Notes: generated by a model not told the origin, from the sequence alone. A stretch of 64,000 bases of DNA from Fictibacillus sp. FJAT-27399 (GCF_001510655.1 NZ_LMVC01000001.1:66664-130663); one strand, 5' to 3'. Positions 1 to 9,256 are shown, counted from the first letter of the stretch. Translations and numbers: made by a program.

Positions 1-387
1 AAATGGGGAGGGGCCCTCGGTGGATTAGGCCTTACATTTATCCTTTTGAACAGCCATTTTGCTCTATACTTAGTGCCGCAGTCTGTACAATATGAAATTC
101 CGGTAGCAGAGATCATCAGCAAACTGGGTATTTTTGTCCACTTTCTATTTTTGATTGTGGTTTATGGGGAGATTTTCACCACATTGATCGGCAATTTATT
201 CGGGCTGATCGAACCGATGAAACAATCTTTCCAGTTATCTTCCAATGTCATTTTAGGCCTTTTAATGGGAGGCGGATATGCCATCAGTTTGTTTGGGTAT
301 TCCTCTCTTCTCCATTATCTCTATCCGCTTTTTGGTGTCATCGGTCTGTCGTACCTGGCGATCCTTGCTTTTAAAAAGAGTTATTAG
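1..387 (+). CDS. YkvI-like integral membrane protein, C-terminal part
   Basis: The reading frame is open from base 1, so the gene begins outside the window; a TTG at 46 is internal and not a credible start. The visible ~128 residues contain about four hydrophobic segments and end in a basic tail (AFKKSY). The pattern, including the YGEIFTTLIGNLFGL stretch, resembles the YkvI family of Bacillus membrane proteins, which are distantly related to transporters and have no established substrate. Family assignment is from pattern memory. No terminator is obvious between it and the next gene 84 bp downstream. Confidence 0.65.
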   Translation, partial: KWGGALGGLGLTFILLNSHFALYLVPQSVQYEIPVAEIISKLGIFVHFLFLIVVYGEIFTTLIGNLFGLIEPMKQSFQLSSNVILGLLMGGGYAISLFGYSSLLHYLYPLFGVIGLSYLAILAFKKSY

Positions 388-471
388 GTGCAGGGATAAT
401 CAGAATATACAGGATGTCCCTTTCTTAAAATAGTAGAAAGAATCGTCACAAGCAGACAAAGGGGCGATGGT

Positions 472-2823
472 ATGGGAAATACAAAGCATACAGGGCCAGT
501 ATCTCTTCCGCTCAAGCCGGATCCCTCACTTTGGGCGAGTCCTGTTCCATTTGGTTATGGGAAAAACAAACCTCATCATGTAAGAGACACACTGAAAGCA
601 GCATGGGAGAACCGTGATAACTTGAAATATGCAGCAAAAATATTGAACGAGGGGGTATGTGACGGATGTGCACTTGGTGTTTCCGGATTGCGTGATCAGA
701 CCCTTTCAGGGATGCATCTATGCACCACCCGGCTCAATGTGCTTCGTTTAAACACAATGCCGGCAATACCTGAAAAAATGCTGCATGATGATATACAAAA
801 CTTAAGGAAATACAGCAGTTCCGAGCTTCGTCAGCTTGGCAGAATTCCTTACCCGCTGATTAGAAAAAAAGGAGATCAGCATTTTCGGCGGATCACCTGG
901 GATGAAGCACTAAATACGATTGCCACAAAAATAAAAGCCATTTCTCCGAAACAGCTTGCGTTCTATTTGACTTCCAGGGGAATAACGAATGAATCCTATT
1001 ATATAGCAGCAAAAGCAGCTCGTTTTATTGGAACGAATAATATTGATAACGCCTCGCGAATCTGCCATTCTCCCTCTAAGACAGCTTTAAACCGGATGCT
1101 TGGTATAGGGGCATCAAGCTGCAGCTATAAGGATTGGATCGGGACCGACGTTCTTGTGTTCTGGGGATCTGTTTCAGCGAACAACCAGCCGGTTACTACA
1201 AAGTATATTTATGCTGCCAAAAGAAAGGGAACAAAAGTAATTATCATCAATCCCTATGCAGAGCCTTCCATGGAACGCTATTGGATTCCTTCCATTCCTG
1301 ATTCAGCTGTATTCGGTACCAAAATTGCTGATGATTTTTATCAAGTAAAGATTGGCGGGGATATTGCACTGATGAATGGAATCATTAAGCACTGGTTTGA
1401 GATGGAGCGTAAAGAGAGAGGTTCAGCTCTGGAGCATTCGTTTATTAACGAGCATGTAAAAGGGCTTGAAGAGATGAAACGTCATGTGCGCGGTCTGACG
1501 TGGGAAAACCTTGAAAAGTCTTCGGGCATAGGGAGAGAGCGAATCTGCGAACTGGCAGAGATCCTGGCCTGCTCAAAGTCGGGTGTATTTGTCTGGTCAA
1601 TGGGTCTGACCCAGCATAGGTTTGGCACCGATAATGTGTCACAGATTGTTAATCTCGCACTGCTCAGAGGATTTCTGGGCCGGGAAAATTGCGGTTTGAT
1701 GCCTATTCGCGGGCATTCGGGTGTCCAGGGTGCAGGTGAGATGGGAGCCGATCCCTTTAGTTTGCCGGGCGGCGGATTTGATGAGAGAACACGGCAGCGC
1801 GTACAATCGGTTTGGGGTTTTGCTATACCAGACTGGCAAGGAGACATACTAGGCATCAGCCTGGAGAATGCTCTCCTTACTGAAGATGCAGACAGAAAGC
1901 TGAAGCTGTATTACATGTCAGGCGGGAACTTTTTGGAGACCATGCCAGATCCAGACTTTGTAAAGTCCTGTCTCGAAAACATAGAAGTCAGAGTCCATCA
2001 GGACATCATCCTTAATACATCTACTCTGCTTGATGCCAGGGATTGTGTCATCGTCCTTCCTGCAATGACAAGGTATGAACAGCCGGGTGGCGGGACTTCC
2101 ACTTCAACCGAGAGAATGGTCTATTTTTCACCTGAAATTAATGGGCCGCGGATGGAAGAAGCACGTCCGGAATGGGAGATCTATAGTGAACTTGCTTCTA
2201 GAGTCAGGCCGGATCAAAGGCATATCATGCAATTCTCCGATGCAGAAGCAGTCAGAAAGGAGATTGCAATGGCTGCTCCAAACTATAAAGGGATACAGGA
2301 TCTTTGCAAAAAAGGAGATGTGTTTCAATGGGGAGGTGCCTGGCTTTGTGAAGGAGGCATTTGCCCGACAAAAGACGGCAGGGGGCGGCTTTTTGCTATT
2401 GATCTGCCGGAACAGCGGCAGGGAAGAGGAGAATTTACCATTACGACAAGGAGAGGAAAACAGTTCAATTCCATGGTTTATCATAAAACGGATCCTTTTA
2501 ACCAAGCATCCAGAGAAGACGTACTCCTTCACTTGAAGGACGTTTTAGAGCTTGGTTTACGGGAAGGAGAATCCGTTGTGGTTTACAATCGGCACGGTTT
2601 GTTTCGGGGCCGGGTGAAGATTGCAGACATAAAAAGGCGTAACGCCGCTTTATACTGGCCAGAAGCCAATTGTTTAATCCCTAAAGGTGTTTATGAAAGA
2701 TCTGCTGGAATTCCGGAATACAATTCAGGAGCCTTGATTGAAAAGGCTGAAGTATTTTATGCCCAAAAAGACAAGGCATATAAAGAGAAAAGGCTGGCTG
2801 AGTCAGAATTAGATGATGATTAA
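472..2823 (+). CDS. FdhF/YdeP-family molybdopterin oxidoreductase
   Basis: A 783-residue protein of the molybdopterin-guanine-dinucleotide oxidoreductase superfamily, of the YdeP/FdhF subgroup often annotated as formate dehydrogenase alpha. The N-terminus has Cys63, Cys66 and Cys84 (CDGCALG, then LCTTRLN), fewer than the classical four-cysteine 4Fe-4S motif, as expected for this subgroup. Cys198 in NASRICHSPS lies where formate dehydrogenases carry the Mo-coordinating Cys/Sec. The C-terminal ~120 residues form the MoCo-binding beta-barrel domain (RGKQFNSMVYHKTDPF). AAAGGGG sits about 7 nt before the ATG. The true substrate is unknown in this subgroup, and no electron-transfer subunit is adjacent. 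moaB for cofactor synthesis is found at 37.9 kb. Confidence 0.88.
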   Translation: MGNTKHTGPVSLPLKPDPSLWASPVPFGYGKNKPHHVRDTLKAAWENRDNLKYAAKILNEGVCDGCALGVSGLRDQTLSGMHLCTTRLNVLRLNTMPAIPEKMLHDDIQNLRKYSSSELRQLGRIPYPLIRKKGDQHFRRITWDEALNTIATKIKAISPKQLAFYLTSRGITNESYYIAAKAARFIGTNNIDNASRICHSPSKTALNRMLGIGASSCSYKDWIGTDVLVFWGSVSANNQPVTTKYIYAAKRKGTKVIIINPYAEPSMERYWIPSIPDSAVFGTKIADDFYQVKIGGDIALMNGIIKHWFEMERKERGSALEHSFINEHVKGLEEMKRHVRGLTWENLEKSSGIGRERICELAEILACSKSGVFVWSMGLTQHRFGTDNVSQIVNLALLRGFLGRENCGLMPIRGHSGVQGAGEMGADPFSLPGGGFDERTRQRVQSVWGFAIPDWQGDILGISLENALLTEDADRKLKLYYMSGGNFLETMPDPDFVKSCLENIEVRVHQDIILNTSTLLDARDCVIVLPAMTRYEQPGGGTSTSTERMVYFSPEINGPRMEEARPEWEIYSELASRVRPDQRHIMQFSDAEAVRKEIAMAAPNYKGIQDLCKKGDVFQWGGAWLCEGGICPTKDGRGRLFAIDLPEQRQGRGEFTITTRRGKQFNSMVYHKTDPFNQASREDVLLHLKDVLELGLREGESVVVYNRHGLFRGRVKIADIKRRNAALYWPEANCLIPKGVYERSAGIPEYNSGALIEKAEVFYAQKDKAYKEKRLAESELDDD

Positions 2824-2962
2824 GTTCTTAGTAGTATATTTGGATTTTTTTGAATACTATTACTATTTTTGAGCGTAGTGACAGATGATCCCGGCTATGA
2901 TAAAGTTTTTAAAAGAAAGTCCTTCTAGAATAGACAAAAATAGTTTGGGAGTGGACAGAAAA

Positions 2963-4312
2963 GTGAACACAGAAGCAGGTCTCAAAAAAGACATCGGGCT
3001 TTCAGTGGCGATGTCTATTGTAATTGGAACAGTGATCGGATCAGGTATCTTTATGAAGCCAGGAAAGGTAATTGAGTATGCTGGAGGCTCCAATATGGCG
3101 CTGCTTGCCTGGATACTGGGGGGACTCATCACCCTGGCAGGCGGCCTGACCATTGCAGAAGTTGCCACTCAAATTCCAAAAACAGGCGGGCTATACGTCT
3201 ATATGGAAGAAGTATACGGAAAAGTATGGGGTTATTTAAGCGGATGGGTTCAGACGGTCATCTACGGACCTGCTGTCATTGGAGGGCTTGGACTCTATTT
3301 TGGCTCTTTGATCACGAACCTTTTTGGATGGAATGAAAAGACCGGTCCATGGATTGGCATTATAACCGTTATTTTCTTGGCGGCCATTAATAGTTTCGGC
3401 ACCAAGTACGGGGGAATTGTTCAGAACGCCGCAACGATAGGAAAGCTGCTGCCTATTATTTTAATTATTGTGTTTGGGATCTGGAAAGGAAATGAAGAAG
3501 TCCTGAATGCAGGCAGCGGACTAACAGGCGAGATTAGTATGGGAGCAGCCATATTGGCGACATTGTGGGCATATGATGGATGGCTGATGGTTGGTTTTGT
3601 AGCAGGTGAAATGAAGAACCCTGCAAAAATTCTTCCTAAAGCCATCGTGGGCGGTATTCTTGTTGTCACAGCAGCTTACCTCCTTGTAAATGTAGCTATG
3701 TTTCATGTACTTCCTGCAAGCACGATCGTCGACCTCGGCGAGAACTCTGCAGGTAGAGCAGCTTCCTTATTATTCGGAGATATTGGCGGAAAGCTGATTG
3801 CTATTGGAATCGCCGTTTCTATTTTCGGTTGTCTTAATGGGAAAATTCTGACGTTCCCAAGGGTAACGTACGCCATGGCTCAACGCAAGCAGCTTCCGGC
3901 ATCCCGCTTTCTGGCTTCTGTTTCAGAAAAGTTTGGAACACCGATCCCTGCGACAGGGCTGCAAGTCGTGTTTGCCGTTATTCTGATGCTTGTTTCCAAC
4001 CCGGATTACCTATCAGCCATGGCGATATTTGCAATTTATATTTTTTACATTTTTGCCTTCTATGCCGTCTTTTTATTGAGAAAAAGAAACAAAGAGAAAA
4101 AAAGGACGTACAGCGTTCCTCTGTTTCCGTTTGTTCCAGCGTTTGCGATCATAGGGGCTGGTTATATCGTGATTGCGACGATCTTTGAAAATCCGAGGGA
4201 CAGCTTAACTGCAATCGCTGTGACTTTGTTGGGCTTGCCGCTGTATTGGTATTTAAATAGAAATAAAGGCAAAACTTCAAGTGATGAATTCTTGAAACAA
4301 CAAGCAAAATAA
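2963..4312 (+). CDS. APC-family amino acid permease, SteT/YkbA-like
   Basis: A 12-TM amino-acid/polyamine/organocation transporter of about 450 residues. The conserved first helix (SIVIGTVIGSGIFMKPG) carries the glycine-rich substrate-binding break, and KDIGLSVAM precedes it as in the Bacillus serine/threonine exchanger SteT. The frame is open back to ATG 2885, but neither that ATG nor the one at 2900 has a Shine-Dalgarno sequence. GTG 2963 gives an N-terminus matching the family and follows GGGAG, though at 11 nt spacing; GTG 2951 is another option. Substrate is inferred only (neutral amino acid). A strong terminator follows at 4329. Confidence 0.82.
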   Translation: MNTEAGLKKDIGLSVAMSIVIGTVIGSGIFMKPGKVIEYAGGSNMALLAWILGGLITLAGGLTIAEVATQIPKTGGLYVYMEEVYGKVWGYLSGWVQTVIYGPAVIGGLGLYFGSLITNLFGWNEKTGPWIGIITVIFLAAINSFGTKYGGIVQNAATIGKLLPIILIIVFGIWKGNEEVLNAGSGLTGEISMGAAILATLWAYDGWLMVGFVAGEMKNPAKILPKAIVGGILVVTAAYLLVNVAMFHVLPASTIVDLGENSAGRAASLLFGDIGGKLIAIGIAVSIFGCLNGKILTFPRVTYAMAQRKQLPASRFLASVSEKFGTPIPATGLQVVFAVILMLVSNPDYLSAMAIFAIYIFYIFAFYAVFLLRKRNKEKKRTYSVPLFPFVPAFAIIGAGYIVIATIFENPRDSLTAIAVTLLGLPLYWYLNRNKGKTSSDEFLKQQAK

Positions 4313-4328
4313 TCGTCATTATCTATTT

Positions 4329-4359
4329 GCTCTGCTGAGTTTTCAGCAGGGCTTTTTGT
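4329..4359 (+). terminator. Intrinsic terminator after the permease
   Basis: Ten-base-pair stem GCTCTGCTGA/TCAGCAGGGC with a 4-nt loop, then a T run. Confidence 0.85.
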
Positions 4360-4426
4360 TTTATCGAATAAAAAGGCAGCTTACTACAGAAAATGAGAAG
4401 TAAACAAAGTGGAGGTGAATGAATGG

Positions 4427-5425
4427 ATGAAGATCAGGAAACGTTTAAAACGACGGCCGATTGCAGGTTCAGAAGCTAAAGCTTATGAAAATATTGAAGT
4501 TTCTTTACAGATTGATGAAAACCTTGATCACTTGAAAAATATCTTAGGTGAGAGCATGGATGTGAAGATCCTGCCCGTTATATGCTCATCATCGTATTTT
4601 ACTCGCTTCATTTGTGTTCGTATGTCGTCAGAAATGTCAGCAACTTCATGATATCATGCGTACTCCCGGATACGAACGCATGGACGTTTCAGATTATGCT
4701 GATTCTTGTTTCTCTGTATTCCTGCTAATATGGGTTGAACAATATTGCACGTGTAAACGAATTCTTAAACCCCATCATGGCGGTTCTGTTTATCGCATCG
4801 CTTTTATTAACGCTGAACCGATTCGATATCAGGTACTTTAAGCCGGTTTTGGAACAGCCTCTTTCTAAGGTCATGCAGGGGGCTTATACGACGACCGGTT
4901 TTCCATTTATTGAAGTCATATTGTTAGGCACGGTTTTTACGTATGTCAGGAAAAAGAAAAAGCTGATGAGATCCTACTTAAATGCTATTGTCGCGTCAGG
5001 AATTATACTCCTCATTACAATTATCGTGGCAATAGGCTGTGACGGCTACTACATGGTAAGCCGGACTATGTTTCCTACATTTGAATTGATGCGTGCCATT
5101 AATATTGTTAAACTTTTGGAGCGGATTGAGGTACTGATAGCCGTTGTTTGGATCGTCGGGATTTTTGCCAAAATCGTAATCTGTTTTCTTGCTGCTATGA
5201 TGGGACTGCAGCAGGTTGCCAAGCACCATTCTTATGGATCGTTTTTTTCTTCCTGCGGGTTTGCTTGTATTGGCAATGAGCAACCATGAACACAGCAATA
5301 CGATGGAATTTACCGATTTCGTCGCAAAAAACTGGACGCTCTGGTGGTTTACTCTATATATTCTTTTGATTGTGGTGCTGATCATTGGAGTAATCCTTAA
5401 AAAAAATAAGAGATCTGAACCATAA
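4427..5425 (+). pseudogene. Collapsed gerA-gerB germinant receptor remnant
   Basis: GGAGGTG precedes ATG 4427, which opens a peptide (MKIRKRLKRRP, then NIEVSLQIDENLDHLKNILG) like the N-terminus of GerA/GerKA spore-germination A subunits. After about 47 residues it runs into sequence resembling the middle of a GerB/GerKB permease subunit in another frame (RNVSNFMISCVLPDTNAW). That part has an in-frame TAA at 4726-4728, continues as IARVNEFLNPIMAVLF to about 5237, then shifts to the +2 frame for the last membrane helix, ending at 5425. A large deletion joining gerA to gerB, plus a stop and a frameshift, explains the structure. The locus cannot encode a receptor. Family matches are from memory, but the multi-lesion pattern is direct. 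Confidence 0.8.
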
Positions 5426-5458
5426 AAAGAACCCGCCCATTTGAGCAGGTTCTTTTTT
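5424..5458. terminator. Bidirectional terminator
   Basis: AAAAAGAACC/GGTTCTTTTTT hairpin between the germination remnant and the convergent SEC-C gene; it has A and T flanks, so it can serve both strands. Confidence 0.8.
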
Positions 5459-6413
5459 AGTTTAAAGCAGTTTTAAGCTGACGGTATTTTGCAGAAAGGC
5501 TGGATGCGGAAGTGCCATAGCGTTTGGCTACTTCAGATTGTGTGGCAGGCTCATTCAGGACGTCCTTGGACGCCAAATAATGAAGAGCGGCTGCATAGGG
5601 CTGTTCTTTACGGATAATTGGATTTTGTGTCTTGTTCCACACATTCCAAATTCTTTCTGCCTCATTGTAGATCTCCTCTGATGTGTTCTCTTTAAGCAAA
5701 GATAGAACTCTATCGGCCTGCTGCGGCACAGCGTCTTCATCAGCTGCTTTCTCTAGTTTCGACAAAAGAACTTGTAGAGCTTTAGGAAAATCATCTTTCA
5801 AGGTTATTTTCAAGTCAGTCAGCGCATCTAAGCGTTTTTGCAATTCTCCCTGAGGAATCTCTGCAAAATCAATGTAAAATTCGTAATGTTCTCCAGTGTA
5901 GATAATAGAACCTGCTAGATCGGTTCCGTCGTGTGGAAGAATCTCAGAATTAAATTCGACCGTGTATTCCTGATCGGTCATCACATCTTGTAATAAAAAG
6001 GTATTTCGGTTCACTTTTGAGATCATTTTATAAACAGAAGGGAAACTCTTCTCCCAGTCTGCTATGATATCCAAGATTTCCGGCTGTTCTTTCCCTTTTT
6101 GCTCTTTAAGGTAATACGAAATTGGTGATCTGCCGTCCTTCACGTCAGAATGGAACATCAGCCAGCAAACCATCAGATTCGCATACGTTTGTTCTTCATC
6201 TCTTCCAATCTTGTATTTTTCTATGTAATTGCGTGTTTGGCTCCCCATTTCTTCATGAAAATGGTCAAAGGCAAACTTAGCTAAGCCTTCCTGATGGCGG
6301 CTCACTTCCACAATTTTGTTTAATTGAACGGTTGTGACCGATCGAAAACAGCAATTCTTATATTTTTTCCCGCTGCCGCATGGACACGGTTCGTTTCTTC
6401 CTACTTTGTTCAT
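5457..6413 (-). CDS. SEC-C zinc-motif protein with C-terminal HTH-like segment
   Basis: A 318-residue protein starting with a SEC-C motif (GRNEPCPCGSGKKYKNCC, residues ~5-22), the Cys/His zinc knuckle also found at the SecA C-terminus. The rest is mostly acidic, soluble and unassigned. The last ~35 residues (ATQSEVAKRYGTSASSLSAKYRQL) read as a helix-turn-helix. Function is unknown; SEC-C domains usually mediate protein or ribosome contacts. It is divergently transcribed from the DUF4349 lipoprotein gene, with a ~150 bp shared upstream region. Confidence 0.75.
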   Translation of the reverse strand: MNKVGRNEPCPCGSGKKYKNCCFRSVTTVQLNKIVEVSRHQEGLAKFAFDHFHEEMGSQTRNYIEKYKIGRDEEQTYANLMVCWLMFHSDVKDGRSPISYYLKEQKGKEQPEILDIIADWEKSFPSVYKMISKVNRNTFLLQDVMTDQEYTVEFNSEILPHDGTDLAGSIIYTGEHYEFYIDFAEIPQGELQKRLDALTDLKITLKDDFPKALQVLLSKLEKAADEDAVPQQADRVLSLLKENTSEEIYNEAERIWNVWNKTQNPIIRKEQPYAAALHYLASKDVLNEPATQSEVAKRYGTSASSLSAKYRQLKTALN

Positions 6414-6561
6414 GTTACCCTCCGTACTTCACTGCTCTTGTTGTAAATAAATCACTTTGTAAATACTAGCATATTCGGGTGATATTGCAACTCAAAGCTA
6501 TAAAATTACCATATATTGTAACGAATAGGTGCTTTGGGTCGTCTATAGATTAAAGGGGGAC

Positions 6562-7434
6562 ATGATGATGATAAAAAAGAGAAATCAACAGTTTATGGCC
6601 GTATGGGTGCTGATCGTTTTAGTTCTTGCGTCGTGCAGCAGCAAGGATGAAAACATGGCATCAAAGTCGTCTGAAGGGGGAAGCTCTTCCACCATCATGA
6701 AAAGGGAATCCGCTAAAGAAGACAACCAGCCTGCTGCCGACCAAGGACGAAAAATGATTTACACGAGTGAAATTATAATAAGCGTTCAAAACATTAAGAA
6801 GGCCCGGAGTGAAGTGGAACAACTCACAAAACAAATGGGCGGCTATATCGCTGAAAGTGAATTCTTGTCTGAAGAAGAAGGGCAAAATGGGGGTTACCTG
6901 AAAATAAGAATTCCAAAGGAAGATTTTCTTGTTTTCACAAAAAAGGCAGGAGAATTAAGTTCTGGGAGCCCTCATGAAATCATAAATGGACGAGATGTTA
7001 CAGAGGAATATACTGACTTGGAAGCAAGGCTGAAGGCAAAGCGCATTGTTCGTAACCGTTTGGAAAGCTTCATGAAAAATGCAGTAAAAACAGAGGATCT
7101 CCTTGCCATATCAAAAGAACTATCAGGAGTGCAGGAACAAATTGAAAAAATCCAGGGCAGAATAAACTATTTAGAGAATCAAAGCGATTTTTCAACGGTT
7201 ACGGTCCATTTTGATGTGAAAAATATTAGAACGAAGAACAATAAAGAGCTGAATACCTGGGGAAAGTCAAAGACTTTATTTAAAGAGACGTGGAATGGAC
7301 TGGTTCATACTATTTCCTATCTTATTATTGCACTCATTGGATTGTCGCCTGTCATTATCCTTTTCGTGGCTATTGGAGGAGCATGGCTTTACTTAAGAAG
7401 AAAACAGCGTTCAAAAAAAGAAACCAAACCGTAA
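6562..7434 (+). CDS. DUF4349 lipoprotein
   Basis: AAAGGGGGA precedes ATG 6562; the longer TTG frame from 6529 lacks a binding site. A signal peptide ends in a lipobox (VLASC, Cys ~25), then comes a Ser/Lys-rich linker. Next is a DUF4349 region with the YTSEIIISVQNI start and a coiled coil (LSGVQEQIEKIQGRINYLENQ). A C-terminal TM helix (IIALIGLSPVIILFVAIGGAWLY) and basic tail complete the protein. It is probably anchored in the membrane by both the lipid and the C-terminal helix. The biochemical role of DUF4349 proteins is unknown. Confidence 0.8.
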   Translation: MMMIKKRNQQFMAVWVLIVLVLASCSSKDENMASKSSEGGSSSTIMKRESAKEDNQPAADQGRKMIYTSEIIISVQNIKKARSEVEQLTKQMGGYIAESEFLSEEEGQNGGYLKIRIPKEDFLVFTKKAGELSSGSPHEIINGRDVTEEYTDLEARLKAKRIVRNRLESFMKNAVKTEDLLAISKELSGVQEQIEKIQGRINYLENQSDFSTVTVHFDVKNIRTKNNKELNTWGKSKTLFKETWNGLVHTISYLIIALIGLSPVIILFVAIGGAWLYLRRKQRSKKETKP

Positions 7435-7446
7435 AAGGTTTGGTTT
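7421..7446. terminator. Bidirectional terminator overlapping a stop codon
   Basis: Perfect hairpin AAACCAAACC/GGTTTGGTTT; the TAA of the DUF4349 gene (7432-7434) lies in the loop. It serves both this gene and the convergent IDEAL gene. Confidence 0.8.
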
Positions 7447-7447
7447 C

Positions 7448-7678
7448 TTATCCAAGGAATTTTATATATTCATCTGTCAGTTTCATGAACAGTTTTTCAT
7501 CACGTTTTTCCAGGGCTTCATCTATTTTTTCTTTATAACGTTTCATCTGATGGGCGTGCAGCGACTCATCAAGGATCATCTGAGCAACCATATTAAAAGC
7601 GAACGGGTCATTTTTCTTCTGAAGTTTATATTTCACAAGATCGTTCATGTCTTTATTATACGATGTATTGTCTTTCAT
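7448..7678 (-). CDS. IDEAL-domain small protein
   Basis: A 76-residue hydrophilic protein. Its C-terminal ~37 residues contain the signature KIDEALEKRDEKLFMKLTDE, the IDEAL domain of small Bacillus proteins such as YpiB, and the N-terminal half is helical and charged. GAGGAAT-like sequence precedes the ATG. The IDEAL domain is thought to mediate protein-protein contacts. No function can be assigned from the sequence. Confidence 0.8.
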   Translation of the reverse strand: MKDNTSYNKDMNDLVKYKLQKKNDPFAFNMVAQMILDESLHAHQMKRYKEKIDEALEKRDEKLFMKLTDEYIKFLG

Positions 7679-7796
7679 GCTCTATTCCTCCTTGAACTTT
7701 TTTGCAGAAGCTTGTAGGATTGAAAGCTCATGCGTTAATGGGTTTTTACTAGTATACTTATCAATGGTAATAATAGCAACAGTTTAATCTGAAAAT

Positions 7797-8048
7797 TTAG
7801 TTTTTTTCATTTTGCTTCTCAATTTTTAAATCAGCCAGGACTTCATCTACAGAATGGAATTTTTTACTGTCCAGCTGTTCACCGCCTTCCATATCAAATA
7901 CTTTTAATTCGTAAACATCTTCTGCAGGGTTATATTTGACTTCGACGGGATTGGTGTAATTTCTTGAGAAGGATTCTTCTGTTTGTGAATGACTGTAAAC
8001 ATCTTCTGGATTTTGTTTTAAATTTTGCAGTTTCTCTCTAATATTCAT
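7797..8048 (-). CDS. Small conserved-looking acidic protein, unknown
   Basis: An 83-residue soluble protein (start MNIREKLQNLKQNPEDVYSH) preceded by GGGAGAGAAA. It has no signal peptide or TM helix. The central part (PVEVKYNPAEDVYELKVFD) looks like a short beta-sheet domain, followed by a helical, Lys-rich tail. I do not recognise the family. It is transcribed divergently from the thiamine operon. Confidence 0.65.
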   Translation of the reverse strand: MNIREKLQNLKQNPEDVYSHSQTEESFSRNYTNPVEVKYNPAEDVYELKVFDMEGGEQLDSKKFHSVDEVLADLKIEKQNEKN

Positions 8049-8154
8049 AATTTCTCTCCCTCCAGATTTTCTATCGGGTGTTGTATAAATAATGCCCGTA
8101 TCCGTTCGTTTTTAAACACAGCAGCCTAACTTTTCGACAAATTTTATCCCTTGT

Positions 8155-8183
8155 TTGACGCTTTGGCCGCTGTCATATAGGAT
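8155..8183 (+). promoter_or_regulatory. Candidate sigma-A promoter of the thiamine operon
   Basis: TTGACG (8155-8160), a 17-nt spacer, then TAGGAT (8178-8183), about 20 nt before the TPP aptamer. Confidence 0.55.
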
Positions 8184-8204
8184 AGAAATAACATCATACA
8201 TCGT

Positions 8205-8298
8205 ATACCACTAGGGGAGCTTTGATTTAAAGCTGAGAAAAGAAATGTCTTTGACCCTTTGAACCTGATTCGGTTAATACTGGCGGAGGGAAGTGGCT
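8205..8298 (+). promoter_or_regulatory. TPP riboswitch (THI element)
   Basis: Contains the conserved THI blocks ACTAGGGGAGC, GCTGAGA, GACCCTTTGAACCTGAT, GGTTAATACTGGCG and GGAGGGAAGTGG. P1 pairs CCACT (8208-8212) with AGTGG (8292-8296). The 3' P1 strand overlaps an antiterminator arm GGCTTAAAC (8295-8303), which is perfectly complementary to GTTTAAGCC (8320-8328). The latter overlaps the 5' arm of the terminator, so TPP binding should favour termination. It controls thiD-thiM-thiE. Confidence 0.96.
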
Positions 8299-8323
8299 TA
8301 AACTTTTATCAGAATTCATGTTT

Positions 8324-8354
8324 AAGCCGCCTTCTCTTCAGATGGCGGCTTTTT
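8324..8354 (+). terminator. Riboswitch expression-platform terminator
   Basis: AAGCCGCC (8324-8331)/GGCGGCTT (8344-8351) stem followed by T's; mutually exclusive with the 8295-8303/8320-8328 antiterminator. Confidence 0.9.
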
Positions 8355-8449
8355 AGCGGTCGAAGGAGGTCATGTTCAGCTTCAGTGCACAGGGACCTTA
8401 ACAGAACGGGCCACTTGCGCTCTTCTAGTGGTGAAAGGAGTTCTTCCAT

Positions 8450-9256
8450 ATGTTAAAAACACCAAAAGCATTAACAGTTGCAGGATCAGATTCAGGAGGG
8501 GGAGCAGGAATCCAGGCCGATTTAAAGACGTTTCAGGAATTGGGAGCCTATGGAATGTCTGTCATCACAGCTGTGACCGCACAGAATACATTAGGTGTTC
8601 AGGGGATCCACCCGGTACCTGTTGAGATGATCATGAAACAGTTAAACAGCATAGAAGAGGATCTTCGTCCTGAAGCTTTAAAAACGGGTATGCTTTTCAG
8701 TGCAGAAATTATAGAAGCGGTATCTCATCATATTCGAAAGTATGAATGGAAAAACGTTGTTGTGGATCCTGTAATGATCGCGAAAGGGGGGGCTGACCTT
8801 CTGAGAAGGGATGCAGTAGAAGCCCTGAAAAAACAGCTGATTCCTCTAGCCTCGATCCTGACACCGAATATTCCCGAAGCTGAGCAGCTAACTGGAAGAA
8901 GCATTTCCACAAAGCAAGACAGGGAGGATGCTGCAAAATTTTTGCATGATTTAGGAGCAGGAATGATCGTAATCAAAGGAGGCCATCTCTCTCATGATAA
9001 AGCGCCAGTCGACTTGTTTTATGATGGCGAGAAGATGCATGAGCTGGAAGGAAGAAGGATTGATACACCGCAAACCCATGGAACCGGCTGTACGTTTGCA
9101 GCTGCCATTGCTGCTGAACTGGCACTTGGAAAAACCCCGTTTCATGCTGTAAAAACAGCGAAAACTTTTATTCAGGAAGCAATCAGCCACCCGCTTCATA
9201 TTGGCAGCGGGCATGGGCCGACAAACCATTGGGCATACAGGAGGAATCAGGCATGA
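8450..9256 (+). CDS. thiD: Hydroxymethylpyrimidine/phosphomethylpyrimidine kinase
   Basis: A 268-residue ribokinase-fold enzyme phosphorylating HMP and then HMP-P to HMP-PP, the pyrimidine half of thiamine. The start has ALTVAGSDSGGGAGIQADLKT, the standard ThiD motif. VVDPVMIAKGG and the anion-hole/catalytic block THGTGCTFAAAIAAEL are near the C-terminus. AAAGGAG precedes ATG 8450. It is the first gene of the riboswitch-controlled operon, and its stop overlaps the thiM start (ATGA). Confidence 0.96.
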   Translation: MLKTPKALTVAGSDSGGGAGIQADLKTFQELGAYGMSVITAVTAQNTLGVQGIHPVPVEMIMKQLNSIEEDLRPEALKTGMLFSAEIIEAVSHHIRKYEWKNVVVDPVMIAKGGADLLRRDAVEALKKQLIPLASILTPNIPEAEQLTGRSISTKQDREDAAKFLHDLGAGMIVIKGGHLSHDKAPVDLFYDGEKMHELEGRRIDTPQTHGTGCTFAAAIAAELALGKTPFHAVKTAKTFIQEAISHPLHIGSGHGPTNHWAYRRNQA

